A stretch of 64,000 nt of DNA from Tigriopus japonicus (GCA_010645155.1 CM021323.1:5087349-5151348); one strand, 5' to 3'; shown: positions 45,060 to 57,129, counted from the stretch's first letter. Translations and numbers: made by a program. Notes: a model not told the origin generated them from the sequence alone.

Positions 45060-45590
45060 ATTTGACACCTCGATGATCCACCACGTTAGGATTCAACCTA
45101 AGAAATCATCATGCACGCAGAAAAGTAGCTCACTACAACCATTTGTGCGCTCGGCTCTCGTTTCACTTGTGTTGAACGATGTCTTCGCTCTCTTGGCACT
45201 CACGGAATGTACGAGGGTGTGGGGGGCTCTTTCAATCAGTTCGGAAAAAACCGAAGTTGATCCTTGTGAAGCGCTCTATGCTTCGAAAGCATCTACTGTG
45301 TCACGAAAAAAATCAAAGGTGTATTTGTGAAACTTGTCCATTGTGGCTTTCACCACCAGTTATTCTAAAATCGAAAGAGGCTACGTACTGAATTTATGTT
45401 TCGGTTAGTAACAAAGACTTCTTTGGTAAAAAATATTCTTATATCGAATGTTCATATATCCAGCCTCCACAGCATGTTAATAAAGGCTTTGTTTCTCCAA
45501 GAAAGAATAAAAAAATGATCTCGTCTGCTATTGTGGTCTCAAAAGCACAAAGATGAAGCCCTCGTCTTGTGCTTTCAATAGACCTGTGAA
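45060..45590. promoter_or_regulatory. Upstream region of the CUB gene
   Basis: Region 5' of the minus-strand start codon. I see no clear TATA box or initiator. Plus-strand frames here (45073-45391) are unrecognised. Confidence 0.25.
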
Positions 45591-45597
45591 CCAAGAC

Positions 45598-46405
45598 CAG
45601 GGTTGCTGCAATCCCGCTCGCTTGACATTAAAACCAAAAAAAAAACCGTCCAGGTGGGTTTTCCGGGAGGTTTTCTCGGATTTTTCTCTTTTAAACCCTA
45701 AATTCCCCTAATTCGTCCTTCAAAATTGTGCTCACCTCTATGTGGGTGAGTGTATTTGACTTAAATTCAATGCTCGTGGATATTGTATTTTCTTTAATTC
45801 TTGAAGTAGATATGAATTATTGGGATATGTTATAAATAGGGCATGGATAAAGTTGCTCTTTTTTGTGCTAAAATTTGCAGGCTTTTAGCCCTAAAGATGC
45901 AATATTTTGTTAAAAGTTGCACTCAATGATAAGAAAGTTGCTAATAAGTTGCCATTTCCTGGATTTTAGATGTTATTTGTTGACATACTAAGAATGTCAA
46001 ATTTGGCCATATGTCCCTCTTCTGGGCAAATGTTTTCATCGCAAATATGTCTTTTTTAACCTAAGGCTTCCTTAAGAACAGAATTTGCTTTACACAAATT
46101 ATTCTAGAATTTAAAAAACATAAATTATTTGAAAAAGGTATTGTGAAAGTGCGTGTAAAATATATATTTCAAATAACTTCCCGCAGGATTTAAGTAATCG
46201 AGACAAAACAATGCCGAAAGTTGCTGTTTCTTGCGAAAAATCGAGTTATAATTATGTCTTATATCGTCGAAAACTCAGTTGTGATACCTTAATGTACTCC
46301 AATATGAAGAGTTGAAATATGAATAATAATATCGATGAAACCCCAAATATCAAAAAGCCCGAAAAAGCCGAAAAACCCGGGCGGGTTTTCTCCGATGCAA
46401 CCCTG
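45598..46405. mobile_element. hAT-like element 0.8 kb, TSD ACCAAGAC
   Basis: Ends CAGGGTTGC and GCAACCCTG; exact 8-bp duplication ACCAAGAC at 45590-45597 and 46406-46413. CCCGG/GCGGGTTTTC words sit near both ends. It is inserted at the start of a partial CAAGAA foldback copy. Confidence 0.9.
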
Positions 46406-46672
46406 ACCAAGACGCACTGAATTTCTGGAGTGGGAGGCTAAAGGTGTATATTATGATTTCCAAAAGAATTAATGCCATTGCAATCATCTACAAACGAGAA
46501 TTTGCTTTTATTCAGTTGACAACCTATTTCAAATTTCATCTCAATCGAATGCCGGAGTGAAAAGTTACGCCTCCTCAAATTTATGTACTGAAGAGAGCAT
46601 AAAATGATTGAATTCGCTCTTTTGTGGCAAAACGATTGCCAGAAAAGGGATTGTTCAATATCGTTAGTTTGG
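46406..46672. repeat. CAAGAA foldback element, left half
   Basis: Runs from CAAGACGCACTGAATTTC through GGAGTGGGAGGCTAAAG to GATTGCCAGAAAAGG, matching 39347-39408 plus 40313-40479. The other half is absent. Confidence 0.7.
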
Positions 46673-46673
46673 C

Positions 46674-46839
46674 CAAGGATGGCTCAAGCCAGGATTACTT
46701 TCAAAATACACACTGGGTCCGATTAGCACAATGAAAATTCAAAGGAACAATACATTTGTTGCAAAAACCTCACATTATAGTACAATGATCGGACCCAGTG
46801 TGTATTTTTGAAATTCGTCCTGAAGTACAGTGGTTCCTG
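46674..46839. mobile_element. Foldback MITE copy C, 7-bp TSD GTTTGGC
   Basis: 166 bp. Exact duplication GTTTGGC at 46667-46673 and 46840-46846. Very close to copy A in sequence. Confidence 0.9.
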
Positions 46840-46846
46840 GTTTGGC

Positions 46847-48796
46847 TCACCCCCAGTACATAACGTAACATGACGGATTTTATAAGCTTGCCCCGCTCAA
46901 AAAGGCAAATGTTGGACGACCAACCGATAACTCTTCCAATTAGCACCTAAATGCGACCAAACCCTCGCACACTTTGCATTCTAGGCCACTTTTCCACCAC
47001 AACCATTCCAACGAACTTTGAGCACGTTCGAAGTGAAAGCCTACAATTTAGTCCCTGTGTTAATTGGATTAAACATGATCGAAGATCGAACCAAAACCGG
47101 TTTTAATTTCGTTCGACTATTTCCCAATTCGTTGCTCACCGATCATACATCCGGCATTTTTTCAATCCCATGACTCACTGAACTCTCTCACCGACATTTC
47201 TTTATGTCGAAGGACACGTCAATTGATCATGCATCGGGCATTTTGTCGATCCCCAGAGGGAAAATACCGTTCATTCACGGAGGAGGCATTGATTGTTCTT
47301 ATCCCAAAACTCATTAATCTTACCTCAGTCAAGTTTCTGACAGTCAAATGCAGACACCGCTTATGAATTGAAAGATTTCATGATTTACTTTTTGACGAGG
47401 TTTGAAGTAAATATTGATGTCATACAAAACAAGTCATTTAAATTTGTGAGTGTTGCGCCAAGGTCTCCCATAATTTGGTAAAAATAGTTTTAGCTATCTG
47501 ACAATCTTATTCTTTTACTTGTCGCAAATAGACTCAAGAAAAACAATTTCTTACTTTTGTTCATTTCATTTCCACTTCATTTTCTGTTGCATGGAAGGTG
47601 TTGATGGTTTATTGGAGATTTGAGGTCCAGCCTCAGCAAAATACTCCAGTTTTACGGTAGTTTGGTCGTACCATGCCGAATAATGGAAAAAGCTGGAGGA
47701 TAAGTCTAATTTTTCAGCGTTTATTGGCTCAACAGAAACCTTTTCTTAATGTCATTAACAGATAAAAATTGAAATAAAACATGAAGTAGTAATTAAATGC
47801 TTTAGTTTTTCGACGCAAATTTTTATAAGCATTGAATCTCATTGAACGAGAAGTACGATGGAGTCATAAAGAGCATCAAATTTCCGAGCGTGATGGTTTT
47901 CAATCCTGACAGACTCTTGATCCTTTGGTAGACAGGAGGCGTACCACAGATCCCAATTAACAACGTTGAACGGACGACGTACAGTACATAAACTATCTCA
48001 AACCTTCGCAAAGCAACAAATGATGTTCGAAACGACTGGATTCAAACTGGACAGAAGTCTGCAAACGCCGTTCAAATCCCCGGACGAGAACTTGGGTTCG
48101 ATATTTCCAACAGTATGTTCGAGAAATAACAAATTACATTTTAGAAAGTTGCTTTAATTGGAGCAGATGATCTTTACACTTTTGGTGTAAATGGACAAAC
48201 ATGCAATCTGATTTTTTTCGGCCAAATTGATGAATCTAAAAATGGGAAAATGAAGGTTTTGATCTCCGATTCCCTTTGAATCTGAAAGAATCCCTTTGCT
48301 CGCTGTTGAGCCAAAATATTTTTTTCTTTGTTGATCAGACCCGACATACTATCTTTGGAGGATCTTTGCTCATCCATAATAGATGAAAGAAGAAAAACGA
48401 GCCCAAGAGAAGTAATATGCGTCGGCACTTTCGATTTGTGGTTAATTTTTGCTAGCAAGCTTAATGGCGCGTGGACGTCTCATTTTAACTTGTCATGCAT
48501 TGACAACAACCACCAAAAGCCTCTTATAAATCCCAAAACAGGTCAAATTCAGGCACTAAAAAAAGCTGGAGTAACTCATTTTATTCGGTCTGAATTAATT
48601 TATCAAGACTTCAAAGTTTTTTCGTCAGTGTTTCTTTCTACTGAGAGTTTAAATCGATAAATTCAACGTACGTCATAAATGAGTAAAATGACCTGAGTTA
48701 GCAATAACAGTTTTCAATTTAATTTCAAAATGAGGGATCCCCCACGGTCAGGTTTGTTGTCATGTCGAGTTGATTTATATCTCTGAGATCCCCTAC
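46847..48796. other. No firm gene
   Basis: Minus-strand frames at 47823-48011 (YVLYVVRSTLLIGICGTPP) and 48174-48458, and a plus-strand frame at 48328-48660, look partly protein-like but match nothing I know. Confidence 0.3.
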
Positions 48797-49106
48797 CTAT
48801 TTAGCAGATTTGAGTCGGATTCGAAGAACATGACGGGGCGCAAAAATCCGTTCTGACAGCCATACGGGGGAAAAGTGGCCTCCTCCTCCTCCTCCTCTTT
48901 CTTCTTCAATTCCTCTTCAATCAAGGCTTTAGAAACCATTTCAAAGTCACTTTTTGGAGCAAATGCTTTTAATTAAGCTAAGCCTCACTTGATCCGACAT
49001 AAAGGCATATTGAGCTCAAAAAAGTTCTTTTTGAAGAGCGGTAAATGGCGCCCCGGAATGTTCGCTTGATGGTTGTATTCGAACTGTTTCCTCCGGTCCA
49101 ACTGAC
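48797..49106 (-). CDS. Possible two-exon fragment of an unknown host gene
   Basis: Exon a 49106-48989 (acceptor AAATTTAG, donor GTGAGG) encodes QLDRRKQFEYNHQANIPGRH and on to LNMPLCRI. Exon b 48949-48797 (donor GTAGGG) encodes DFEMVSKALIEEELKKKEEE, a Glu run, then PPYGCQNGFLRPVMFFESDS. Phases agree. The intron would be only 39 bp with a poor pyrimidine tract, which is the main doubt. The Glu run comes from a CTC repeat at about 48879-48898. Function unknown. Confidence 0.4.
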
Positions 49107-49567
49107 CTAAATTTCACAAGAGGGAAATTTTTCAGACCCAAATGGGAATTCAAAATCGATGTTTGGTACATTGGAAATCAGATTCAGTTTACCAGGAGCT
49201 CTAAAAATTTGAACGTTCAACGAATGAACGTAAGAATGTTTTGGCTTTTCAACCGTTTTGAATGTATCGTAATGCTCAATCCCTCAATCCATGTTTGATA
49301 ACTAAGAAACCATGCTTCAAATCTGATTCGATCCGCCTCTGTTTTAGCCGTAGTTTTACTATGAATGTCCTATGAAATAAAAGCGAAAGGCCGGAAGAAA
49401 TTCTTCCATTGTCATTTCTAAAAATGATCGTCGAGAAATTGATCGGCAGAGTTCTTTCCTGGATTAACGAGGTAATTACTATTTCTTCCATGATAACTGT
49501 TTAATTGTGAGTCCATCTTGCCAAATTCTTAACGTGATTACGCAGAAAGTATGGTGATTGATCACCT

Positions 49568-49652
49568 ATGGAGAAAGTGGTCATTGTTGAAGATGATTTT
49601 ATGCCCACATGGCACAAGTGTTCGGATTTGGCCCCAGCACGCAGCCAATTCG
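49568..49652 (+). CDS. Possible first exon of an unknown gene
   Basis: ATG at 49568 gives MEKVVIVEDDFMPTWHKCSD and LAPARSQF, ending in phase 1 at GTAAGA. Protein-like, but only 28 codons and no downstream exon found; a hAT-like element starts 33 bp later. Confidence 0.3.
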
Positions 49653-49685
49653 GTAAGAAATGAGAATCTTTTTGGTAGTAATATC

Positions 49686-50956
49686 TAGGGTTGGTCGGGG
49701 GATAATCCCATCCAAAAAGTGTCCCGTTTATCCCCCTTGGGATAAACGGGATTTTCCTCCAAGAGATTAAAGGGACAAACGGGATTTTTCTACTTTTTCA
49801 AGCTTGATATCGTTATTTTAACAAATAAGTTCGTTTTCTGTTAATTTTTTATGTGTGCATGAACTTTTCTGACCCAAATAATCTTCAAGTACGAAAATTT
49901 CTTCAATTTTGTCATGTCTCAAGTGAAATCATGCCTTGCTTGCCTCATGTGATGTCCTTGTCATCACTCAAGGGTGTGACTGCTTTTCCTTCAGAGATCA
50001 AATTTTACTTCATGATTTCCTGTTGAATTAATCTAAACAATCAAATTTTATTACACTGAACATGCATTTTTGTGAAACTAAAAGTGAGTATAGGTGAATG
50101 AATGCTAGTTTTTACTGAAAATTAAATTTTGTTCCTCTTTAGCTTTATTGAGAAATTCTCTTATTAACAGTACTTGAGGGTTTCACATGAGTTTGAGGAC
50201 AGTACAACAAATGCTGTTGAGAGTTACCTACATAGTTTTTGACCCAAAATTTTCAGGGCTCTGCCAAAAGCCAAATTAGAATGCACAAGTGAAATCATGC
50301 CTTGCTTGCCTCATGTGATGTCCTTGTCATCACCCAAGGGTGTGACTGCTTTTCCTTCGGGGATCAAATTTTACTTCATGATTTCCTGTTGAATTAATCT
50401 AAACAACCAAATTTTATTGCACTGAACATGCATTTTTGGTAGATCAAATTTCATATAAACGGTAATTTTATAAACTATATTAATCATTACCTCTCTTTGC
50501 AGGGAATCCCATTCCTTGTAGCGGTATTAAAAAATCCGCCCCCCCAAAAAAAAGAAAAAAAAACTGAGACAATCTTCCTGGCTAATTTCCGAAGCTCAAC
50601 AAAAAGCTTTGTATACAAAAAATTTCAAAACATACTTTTCAATATCGTGTGCTCAAACTGGTGCCAGACATATTCATCATTGTTAATACTTAAGACTGTT
50701 TAAACCCTTAAGTTGTCAGTTCCCAAGAACTATGGGATATTTAATAACTATTTTAGCCATATTGTCTAATTTTAGTAGTAGTTTTGATCAGCTATTTTTC
50801 AGGAATATCAAAAATTATTAAAACACATCCAAATTGGCTTTTCTGTTTATCCCCTGATTTATCCTGTTTATCCCCCCATTTATCCCGGTTATCCCGTTAA
50901 TCCCGTTTATGGAAAAAGGGAATAAATCAAAAAAGTTGTCCCCACGACCAACCCTG
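49686..50956. mobile_element. hAT-like element 1.27 kb, TSD GTAATATC
   Basis: Ends TAGGGTTGGTCG and CGACCAACCCTG; exact 8-bp duplication GTAATATC at 49678-49685 and 50957-50964. Both ends carry inverted CCCGTTTATCCC words. A 157-bp block is duplicated inside (49917-50073, 50284-50440), and a LINE 3' tail (50441-50575) is nested after the second copy. No transposase. Confidence 0.9.
50441..50575 (+). repeat. LINE 3' tail
   Basis: TAGATCAAATTTCATATAAA and CCTTGTAGCGGTATTAAAAA match the 3' ends of the LINE copies at 51955-52190 and 56961-57128. Confidence 0.65.
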
Positions 50957-50964
50957 GTAATATC

Positions 50965-51954
50965 ACATGCGTCAATTAGGGCGCCCGCCGTTTATAGAGT
51001 ACCTAAATGGAATAATGACTAAAGACGGCCAAAATATGCTTTATCCATTTTAGGCCCTAAACCAAGTTTTAATCATATAAAGCTTTTTTTTTCAAGCACA
51101 TTTTGAGTTTTTGCAAAAATAAAGGAAAAAAATCGAAAAAAGTTGCGACGAAAATAACAAAAACGCTCTAAGTTGCCAAAATTGTACAAAAAACATCCTG
51201 CTAAATTTAGCCAGGCTGATTCGGTGACTGAATACATACGTAAGGATGCAAGCAGCATTACCTTGTAGTATTTTTAAATGTCTTTTATCATAATTAGAAT
51301 TTACTTTTATCAGCACCAAATATCTCGCTCATTAACTTTATCTTTTCTGAAACCTTTGTTTCCTCACACGCACATTTTGTGATCTTCCATTATCAAGTTT
51401 AGCTCATCAAAATTTAGCTATGTGTGAATAAGAAGTAGATGGCTAAAAAAGCTTTTTCGCTTTCTATAAACGTAAATTTCTTTGCTGCAATCGATTTTCT
51501 AGAAGGGTTGGAAATTTAATTTCAACATTGTGGGGTCTTCTTGATATTGCCTTTTACTTCCATAAATAGTTTTGTTAGTGTCATTGATATTTGTTTGTTA
51601 CGCATAGTTTTATACCACTGCATATCAATTGTCCGGTAAAGTATGCCAATGAACAATTTTTTTAAGACTTGGATAATTGCTGAAATTGTCAAAATTTTAG
51701 TTCTTGAAATGAACAAAAAGTGTTTCACAAATGATACTAGAACATTAGGTAATTAGATAAAAAATTTCAATGTCAATTTATTTCATGACAAAAAGTTCAT
51801 CGTTTAATATTTTGCAGCGTATTTTACAACTATTTTAATGGAAAGCTAAAAGCAATGTTCACAGGCACCTCAAATGAATAATTAAGTTCTGAAACCAAGA
51901 AAGAAATCAAAATTTCCTGAAAATGCTATTGCTACATAGAAGAAAGAAGGAATT
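50965..51954. other. No recognised gene
   Basis: AT-rich; only short frames. Confidence 0.45.
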
Positions 51955-52190
51955 ATATTAGGAATATGTAGTAGCTGATCCTCTAACAGCTTTTAAGTCA
52001 GTATTGGAATTTTTTTACATACTATTCCTGATCAACCCATTATCCCAGGGTTGTGCAGATCTGCCAACAGTAATTCGTTGGTAGATCAAATTTTATGTAA
52101 ATGTTAAATGTATAGAGTATATTTATGATTTATTTATTTTACAGGAAATCATATTTGTTGTTGTGGTAATGAAAAATCCGCAACCAACAA
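51955..52190 (+). repeat. CR1/jockey-like LINE 3' end
   Basis: GTAGCTGATCCTCTAACAGC and GTGCAGATCTGCCAACAGTA match 56961-57060; ends at a (CAA)n tail. Confidence 0.75.
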
Positions 52191-53024
52191 CAACAACAAA
52201 GAACCCTCTGAAACTAAATCAATATAAAATATTTCAGGCAGTACAATTTTGCCACAAAGTGCACCAAAAGCATTTTTAACCCATCCCCATAAGTTTGAAT
52301 TCCATTCGAGCTCCATTGAAGTCAATTATATTTTTCGTCAATGTAATTGTAATCAATTACATGTATTAAGGAAGTAATTTTAACTTTGATTAATTACGTT
52401 TGATCAAGTAATTTGCCCAACTCTGGCTGGAAATTTATAATCTATCCCTCTCAGAAGAATTATTTAACTCATTTTTTGAGTATTTGTTTGTCTAATTTGA
52501 ATGAAACTTAGAAGTTGGCAGTTTCAAAAATCAAACCAATCCATATTGCTTCTTGTTTGCTTAGTCATTAATCTTTTAACAACGGAATTGATGGAGCCAC
52601 AGCAGTTTCCTGAATTGTGTGGCTTAGTACCTTAAACACCTTTGTTGAAGGCTTGAATATTTTTACTAACTAAATTGCGCTATCAAATGAACCGATTAGT
52701 TTAGATGCGTTTCTGATAAAAAAGGTTTCCTTTAATCATGAACTTAATCTTCCCCAGGTTGAAAGACGTCACAGATGATTCATGTCGGTCGTGCATTCAT
52801 GGATTTTGAAGTGATGACCATCGACAAAGTATCTTAAACATAAAGTAGCATACGTCGTTGGTTTCTCAAGATTGTACGTAAACAATCAAGAAAGACGTAG
52901 GAGCAACTAAAGACTAAACGTCAAGATGATCAAGTCATTTGTTACTCCGACACAAACCTGCCCATAGCAAAATCGTTGGCTGTTTTCCGTAAATTCAGAA
53001 TGATTTAGTTAACCCAACCCAAGA
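52191..53024. other. No recognised gene
   Basis: AT-rich; nothing supported. Confidence 0.4.
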
Positions 53025-53085
53025 ACCATTGAATTTAACTGGACTGGGAGGCTAACGGAAAGAATCATAATTTCTAGTTGGAATG

Positions 53086-53160
53086 CAGTCTCATCAATAA
53101 CAACACTAGCGTCATGAGGAAAAACAAGTCATGACGCTAGATTTGTTATTGATGAGACTG
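53086..53160. repeat. Near-perfect hairpin, 32-bp arms
   Basis: 53086-53117 pairs with 53129-53160 with two mismatches and an 11-base loop. The right arm leads into a LINE coding fragment. Confidence 0.85.
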
Positions 53161-53375
53161 GCATTGATAGTCAGGATAATTACTTGGAGGATCTGGTGGT
53201 CACAGATCAAGATGCTTTTGAAGTCATCAAGAGCCCAAAGATCTCAAGTTCTCTTGGACCTGATGGTGTCATCTCAGTTTCTGATGAAATGCTCACATAT
53301 TCTTGCCCCAGTTTTCTCCTACTTGATGCGTTGCATCTTAGATCAGGCAGGAACCCCTGAAAGGGGTGGACACGA
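53130..53375 (+). pseudogene. LINE reverse transcriptase, N-terminal fragment
   Basis: Frames give DAFEVIKSPKISSSLGPDGV then ILAPVFSYLMRCILDQAGTP, the segment before the NYRPI box of LINE reverse transcriptases; one frameshift between them. Confidence 0.6.
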
Positions 53376-53524
53376 ACTCCGATTTTTGAAAAAATGGTAT
53401 GAGGCCGAGGCTATATTTTGACACGACGTCATTTATTCCTTATTAATGTCTAAAACTGTTGAACATGTGTTTTGAAAGAATTCACGCAAACTTTTTGTGT
53501 TAATATTTGTGGACTGGATGTTCT

Positions 53525-53933
53525 TCACCTTGATTTTAGAAGTCCCAGCACTCTTTTTACTCGTCTCATGAACTTTTGACATTCAACTCTCCAAAGGATT
53601 TTAGTCCTCATAAGAATGAGGAAAATACGTAGATGGAATCTTGCTTCACCCATTAGTCCAACTTCAGTGAAATAATGCTTAACAGAAGTATCTGTGGTGG
53701 TATCTGGAGTGTTACTCATCTTCCATCCTCTTCAACACCTCCACAACGCAGGAACCATTTCCATAAGAAAATGAAAAAACAAGAATGGTCTCATTTTGAA
53801 ACAAGATGGAGTCCAAGTCAGAGATGTTGTTGGCTATAACCATTGAAGGGCACTTTTGACGGTTCTGGATCAGATCAGCCATCTGATCCGGATTGGAACA
53901 GGAACAAAGGCAATCACAACGTCCTTGAGACAA
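53525..53933 (-). CDS. Unrecognised overlapping frames
   Basis: Two minus-strand frames overlap by a few bases: CDCLCSCSNPDQMADLIQNR to VVEVLKRMED, then DTTTDTSVKHYFTEVGLMGE to RRVKRVLGLLKSR. Together they look like one product with a frameshift. No domain recognised; possibly a broken exon or transposon ORF. Confidence 0.25.
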
Positions 53934-54410
53934 AATGAGTGAAAAACATGAGGATTAAAGCCTTGATTGTGGATTTGATTGAAAATGTTTCAAGTCTTGG
54001 GGCTCAAGAAGGTCGGGACCACGCAGGACTGGGGCTAAGGGTCCTTCAGGACCAAAGGATCATGTCTTATCATTGCAGGGATAGGCTCTACAGGCTTGAT
54101 AAGGTTTGATTGATCTTCTTAGATCCCCTTGTCCAGGAATTAACAATCAGATTGAATGAAAAAATCCACACAATTCAATCTTGATGGGAGCATTTCATTC
54201 TAAAGACTTTGGGAGGGTCCATGGACCCGGGTTAGACTGTCAGATCACCAATTTGGGCTGACTGACTCCAAAGGCAGATCAAAATATTGAGCCCATCCAT
54301 TGCTAGTAGGTCCACCTGATAGGTTTCAAAGTCATCTTAATTTGTTCTTCATTTGATCGAATTCTTGACACTGAGGACTTCTTCTTTCTTTGTTCTATAT
54401 TGACCTTAAT

Positions 54411-54936
54411 CCGAACGCAAATTCCTCTTGAAAAGGGATTAAGAACCAACTTTCCCCACATACTCTCACCCGGATCAAAACGGGGAGTTTTATCGCACTC
54501 GTCCATCACACAACTTGAACAACTTAAGAGTATCTTACCTGTCCTTATTATCCTGAACTAAAAGACACAACCATACAATAAAGGAAATTCGAAAAAGGAC
54601 CATCATTTATAGAACATGTTATGCCAAGTTGACAATCTCACAACCTATAACAACCTTGATTTCATACAAAGTTTGGCATGTGTTAATTCAGTTCAGGATA
54701 ATACCTGAAATATTGATGGATGGATTCAATTGTAAGTTCAAAGATACTAATAAGACGTTAAAGTCGGATGATATATGAGCTCGGAAAAAAACGATATTTT
54801 GTTGTTGATAATTCAAGTAATCGTAAGATATTCTTAGTTGTTCAAGTTGTGCAATGGATGAGCGTAAAGAAACTCCCCGTTTTGGTCCGTGGGAAAGTTG
54901 GTTCTTAATCCTTTTGCAAGAAGAATTTGGGCTCGG
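54411..54936. repeat. Inverted duplication of a coding-like segment
   Basis: 54411-54537 and the inverse of 54823-54936 match closely, apart from about 10 bp absent from the right arm. On the minus strand the left arm encodes MMDECDKTPRFDPGESMWGK; on the plus strand the right arm encodes MDERKETPRFGPWES. Spacer about 285 bp. Either a foldback element or an inverted gene-fragment duplication. Confidence 0.55.
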
Positions 54937-55109
54937 AGTCCGGTACAAATTCGTTTTTTTGCTTTAGTTAGGGCTATCACTTCCGAAGGTTATTGCAGGT
55001 AACCTCGTCATCAGATTTCATTTGATCACTTTGATCGTCATCTTGTAGATTAGACACCTTTGTGGGTTCATTCGCACTCCATGATGTGGTCATTCATTCA
55101 CTATTTCAT

Positions 55110-55331
55110 TCACTCTTTCTTGGGTGAACTGGATGTCTTCGAAACACCAACATCGGACTGATTTTTGGGCATGGCGTTGACCTTTACCAAGGCTAGGACT
55201 TGGCTGGACCCGCTTGAAACACAGGGAACACCGATTGGCGCACTATCTTTTGGAATTTTGGTCGATTTCCGTTTGATTTTCCGCTCCCAACATGGCGGTT
55301 TGTTCTTCTTGTTTACGAATCTCGGCCTCAT
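55110..55331 (-). CDS. Basic open frame, unknown
   Basis: Minus-strand frame of 73 codons ending KTSSSPKKE, rich in Lys/Ser, just upstream of the LINE 5' truncation. Another frame of the same strand gives EAEIRKQEEQTAMLGAENQT. Either could be a remnant of a host exon. Confidence 0.25.
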   Translation of the reverse strand: MRPRFVNKKNKPPCWERKIKRKSTKIPKDSAPIGVPCVSSGSSQVLALVKVNAMPKNQSDVGVSKTSSSPKKE

Positions 55332-55339
55332 ACCGGAGG

Positions 55340-57128
55340 TTGCGTGCCGGAGAAATTCCGCGAGTTCGCATCCAGTATTAATACTATTATATAGGTTATC
55401 CCTGGATCAGGGCAAGTTTCCCTCTTCTCTAAGAGTAGCTCATGTCGTTCCAATTTTTATGGGCGGAAATAAGTCGCATCCTAGTAATTATAGGCCCATT
55501 TCACTGACCTCCAGTATGGCAAAATTTGAGAAGATGATGAAGTCCAAGCTTGTAGATTATTTGGAAGTCCACGATATAATTCCTTCTGGATAGCCTTCTG
55601 GATAGCATGGGTTTCGAGCTCATTTTATTACAGAAACCCACCTGGTTGACCATATTGAACAGATTATTGACGGGTTTGAAAGCCACGAGTCAGTTGATGT
55701 AGTCTATCTTGACTTTGCCAAGGCCTTTGATAAGATGGATCATGGTCTTTTGCTCGATCAGCTCAAAGAGCTTGGGATCCAGGTTAAGGTCCTGAATTGG
55801 ATGTGTAGTTTCATGAGTGATAGGAAGCAAATGGTTATGGTTGAAAGATCATATAGTGGCATGTATGATGTCAAGTTAGGTGTTCCACAAGATTCAATCT
55901 TAGGTCCGCTCCTGTTCATTCTCTTTATTGCTCCTCTCCAGAAGTTTAGAACTAAATCCAGTAGCTTCATATGCAGATGACACAAAATTAGTTTGTGGAA
56001 GAAATAGTCAGGACTCAAAATGCTTAGTAGATGACTTGGAGAAAGTCTACTCTTGGGTTGGCTAGAGTAACATTGCATTGAACGGGATGAAATCCCGTAC
56101 CGTAATCCGAGCAGGTCCAAAGATGTTTTACTAGGAACATCACAGGAATGAGAGAGCTCTCGTGTTGGGAGAGGCTCCATAAGTTAGGGCTGTACAGTAC
56201 TCAGAGAAGGTATGAAAGGTATCTGATACTGTATGTTTTCAAGAGCGTTCATGGGCTCTGTCCTAACCCAGGATTTGAGATCAGTTGTAGCGATCGTAGA
56301 GGTTTTACGTGCGCCCTGAGAGCACCTCCAAATCCAAGGGAATCGAGGCTAATTCGATAGTCCTCCTCTCTTCTTTATCGGGCTCCTTCATTGTTCAATT
56401 TGTTGTCCATTAGTCTTCGTCAGGTCCAGCAATTACTAGTGACGTCATCATTTTTGGTGCGAAAAAAGTTCGGAAGACCTGTGTTTCTGATGAGCGTGCG
56501 AGGTAACTAAAACGAAGGTTTAGGCCTGGTGATTGCAACAATGCCTTTCCTATCTGCACAAATTGAAGTTGAAATAGCAATTCTTGACATTCTATTTTCA
56601 AAAAAGTATGTTTTGTTGCTTTTATCTAAAATTTCGCTACATAAGTTGAGAGGGTTCTTTCGAACTTTGAAATTAGGAATGCCCGACTTTGAATAACAAG
56701 ATGGACAGAGGAGATCGGTTCCTGGGGCAACTTAACCCAAAAACAAATAATTTGTTTAATTGAAGGCTTCCACTTCCTCCATTTGTTTTCAAATTACTTT
56801 GCAATACTTCTCAACATACATTAACCATGCCATATCCCATAAATGCAACATTTTTCGAAAATCTGACCCTTGAAAACTGAGATTTTTTTGGCAAGCCTAC
56901 ACTGCTAACGGCAGTTAGAGACGGCAGCAGGTCCGTAAAATGATAAGGTAATCACTCCCAGTGTAGGAGCTGATCCTCTAACAGCATTTAAGGCAGGATT
57001 GGTCAAATTTTTAAATACTATTTCTAATCAACACACTTTTCAATGGTTGTACATATCTGCCAACACTAATTCGTGAATCTCTTTTCCTTGTAGCGGTAAT
57101 AAAAAATCCGCAACCCAAAAAAAGTATC
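55340..57128 (+). pseudogene. CR1/jockey-like LINE with reverse transcriptase domain
   Basis: Reverse transcriptase motifs in order: NYRPISLTSSMAKFEKMM (55490), HGFRAHFITETHL after two stops (55610), VVYLDFAKAFDKMDHGLLLD (55700), LGVPQDSILGPLLFILFI (55880), then the YADD box at about 55970 in a different frame, WERLHKLGLYSTQRRYERY (56165) and ALRAPPNPRESRLIR (56318). A 536-bp repeat interrupts the 3' end (56427-56960); the tail resumes GTAGGAGCTGATCC and ends in AAAAATCCGCAACC plus A-rich sequence. Stops and at least two frameshifts make it inactive. Confidence 0.88.
56427..56960. repeat. 536-bp repeat, copy 3
   Basis: Inserted in the 3' end of a LINE: the left flank ends CTTCGTCAGG and the right flank resumes GTAGGAGCTGATCC, both part of the LINE sequence seen intact at 31725-31760. 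About 4 bp of the LINE is lost at the junction. Confidence 0.85.
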
Positions 57129-57129
57129 A

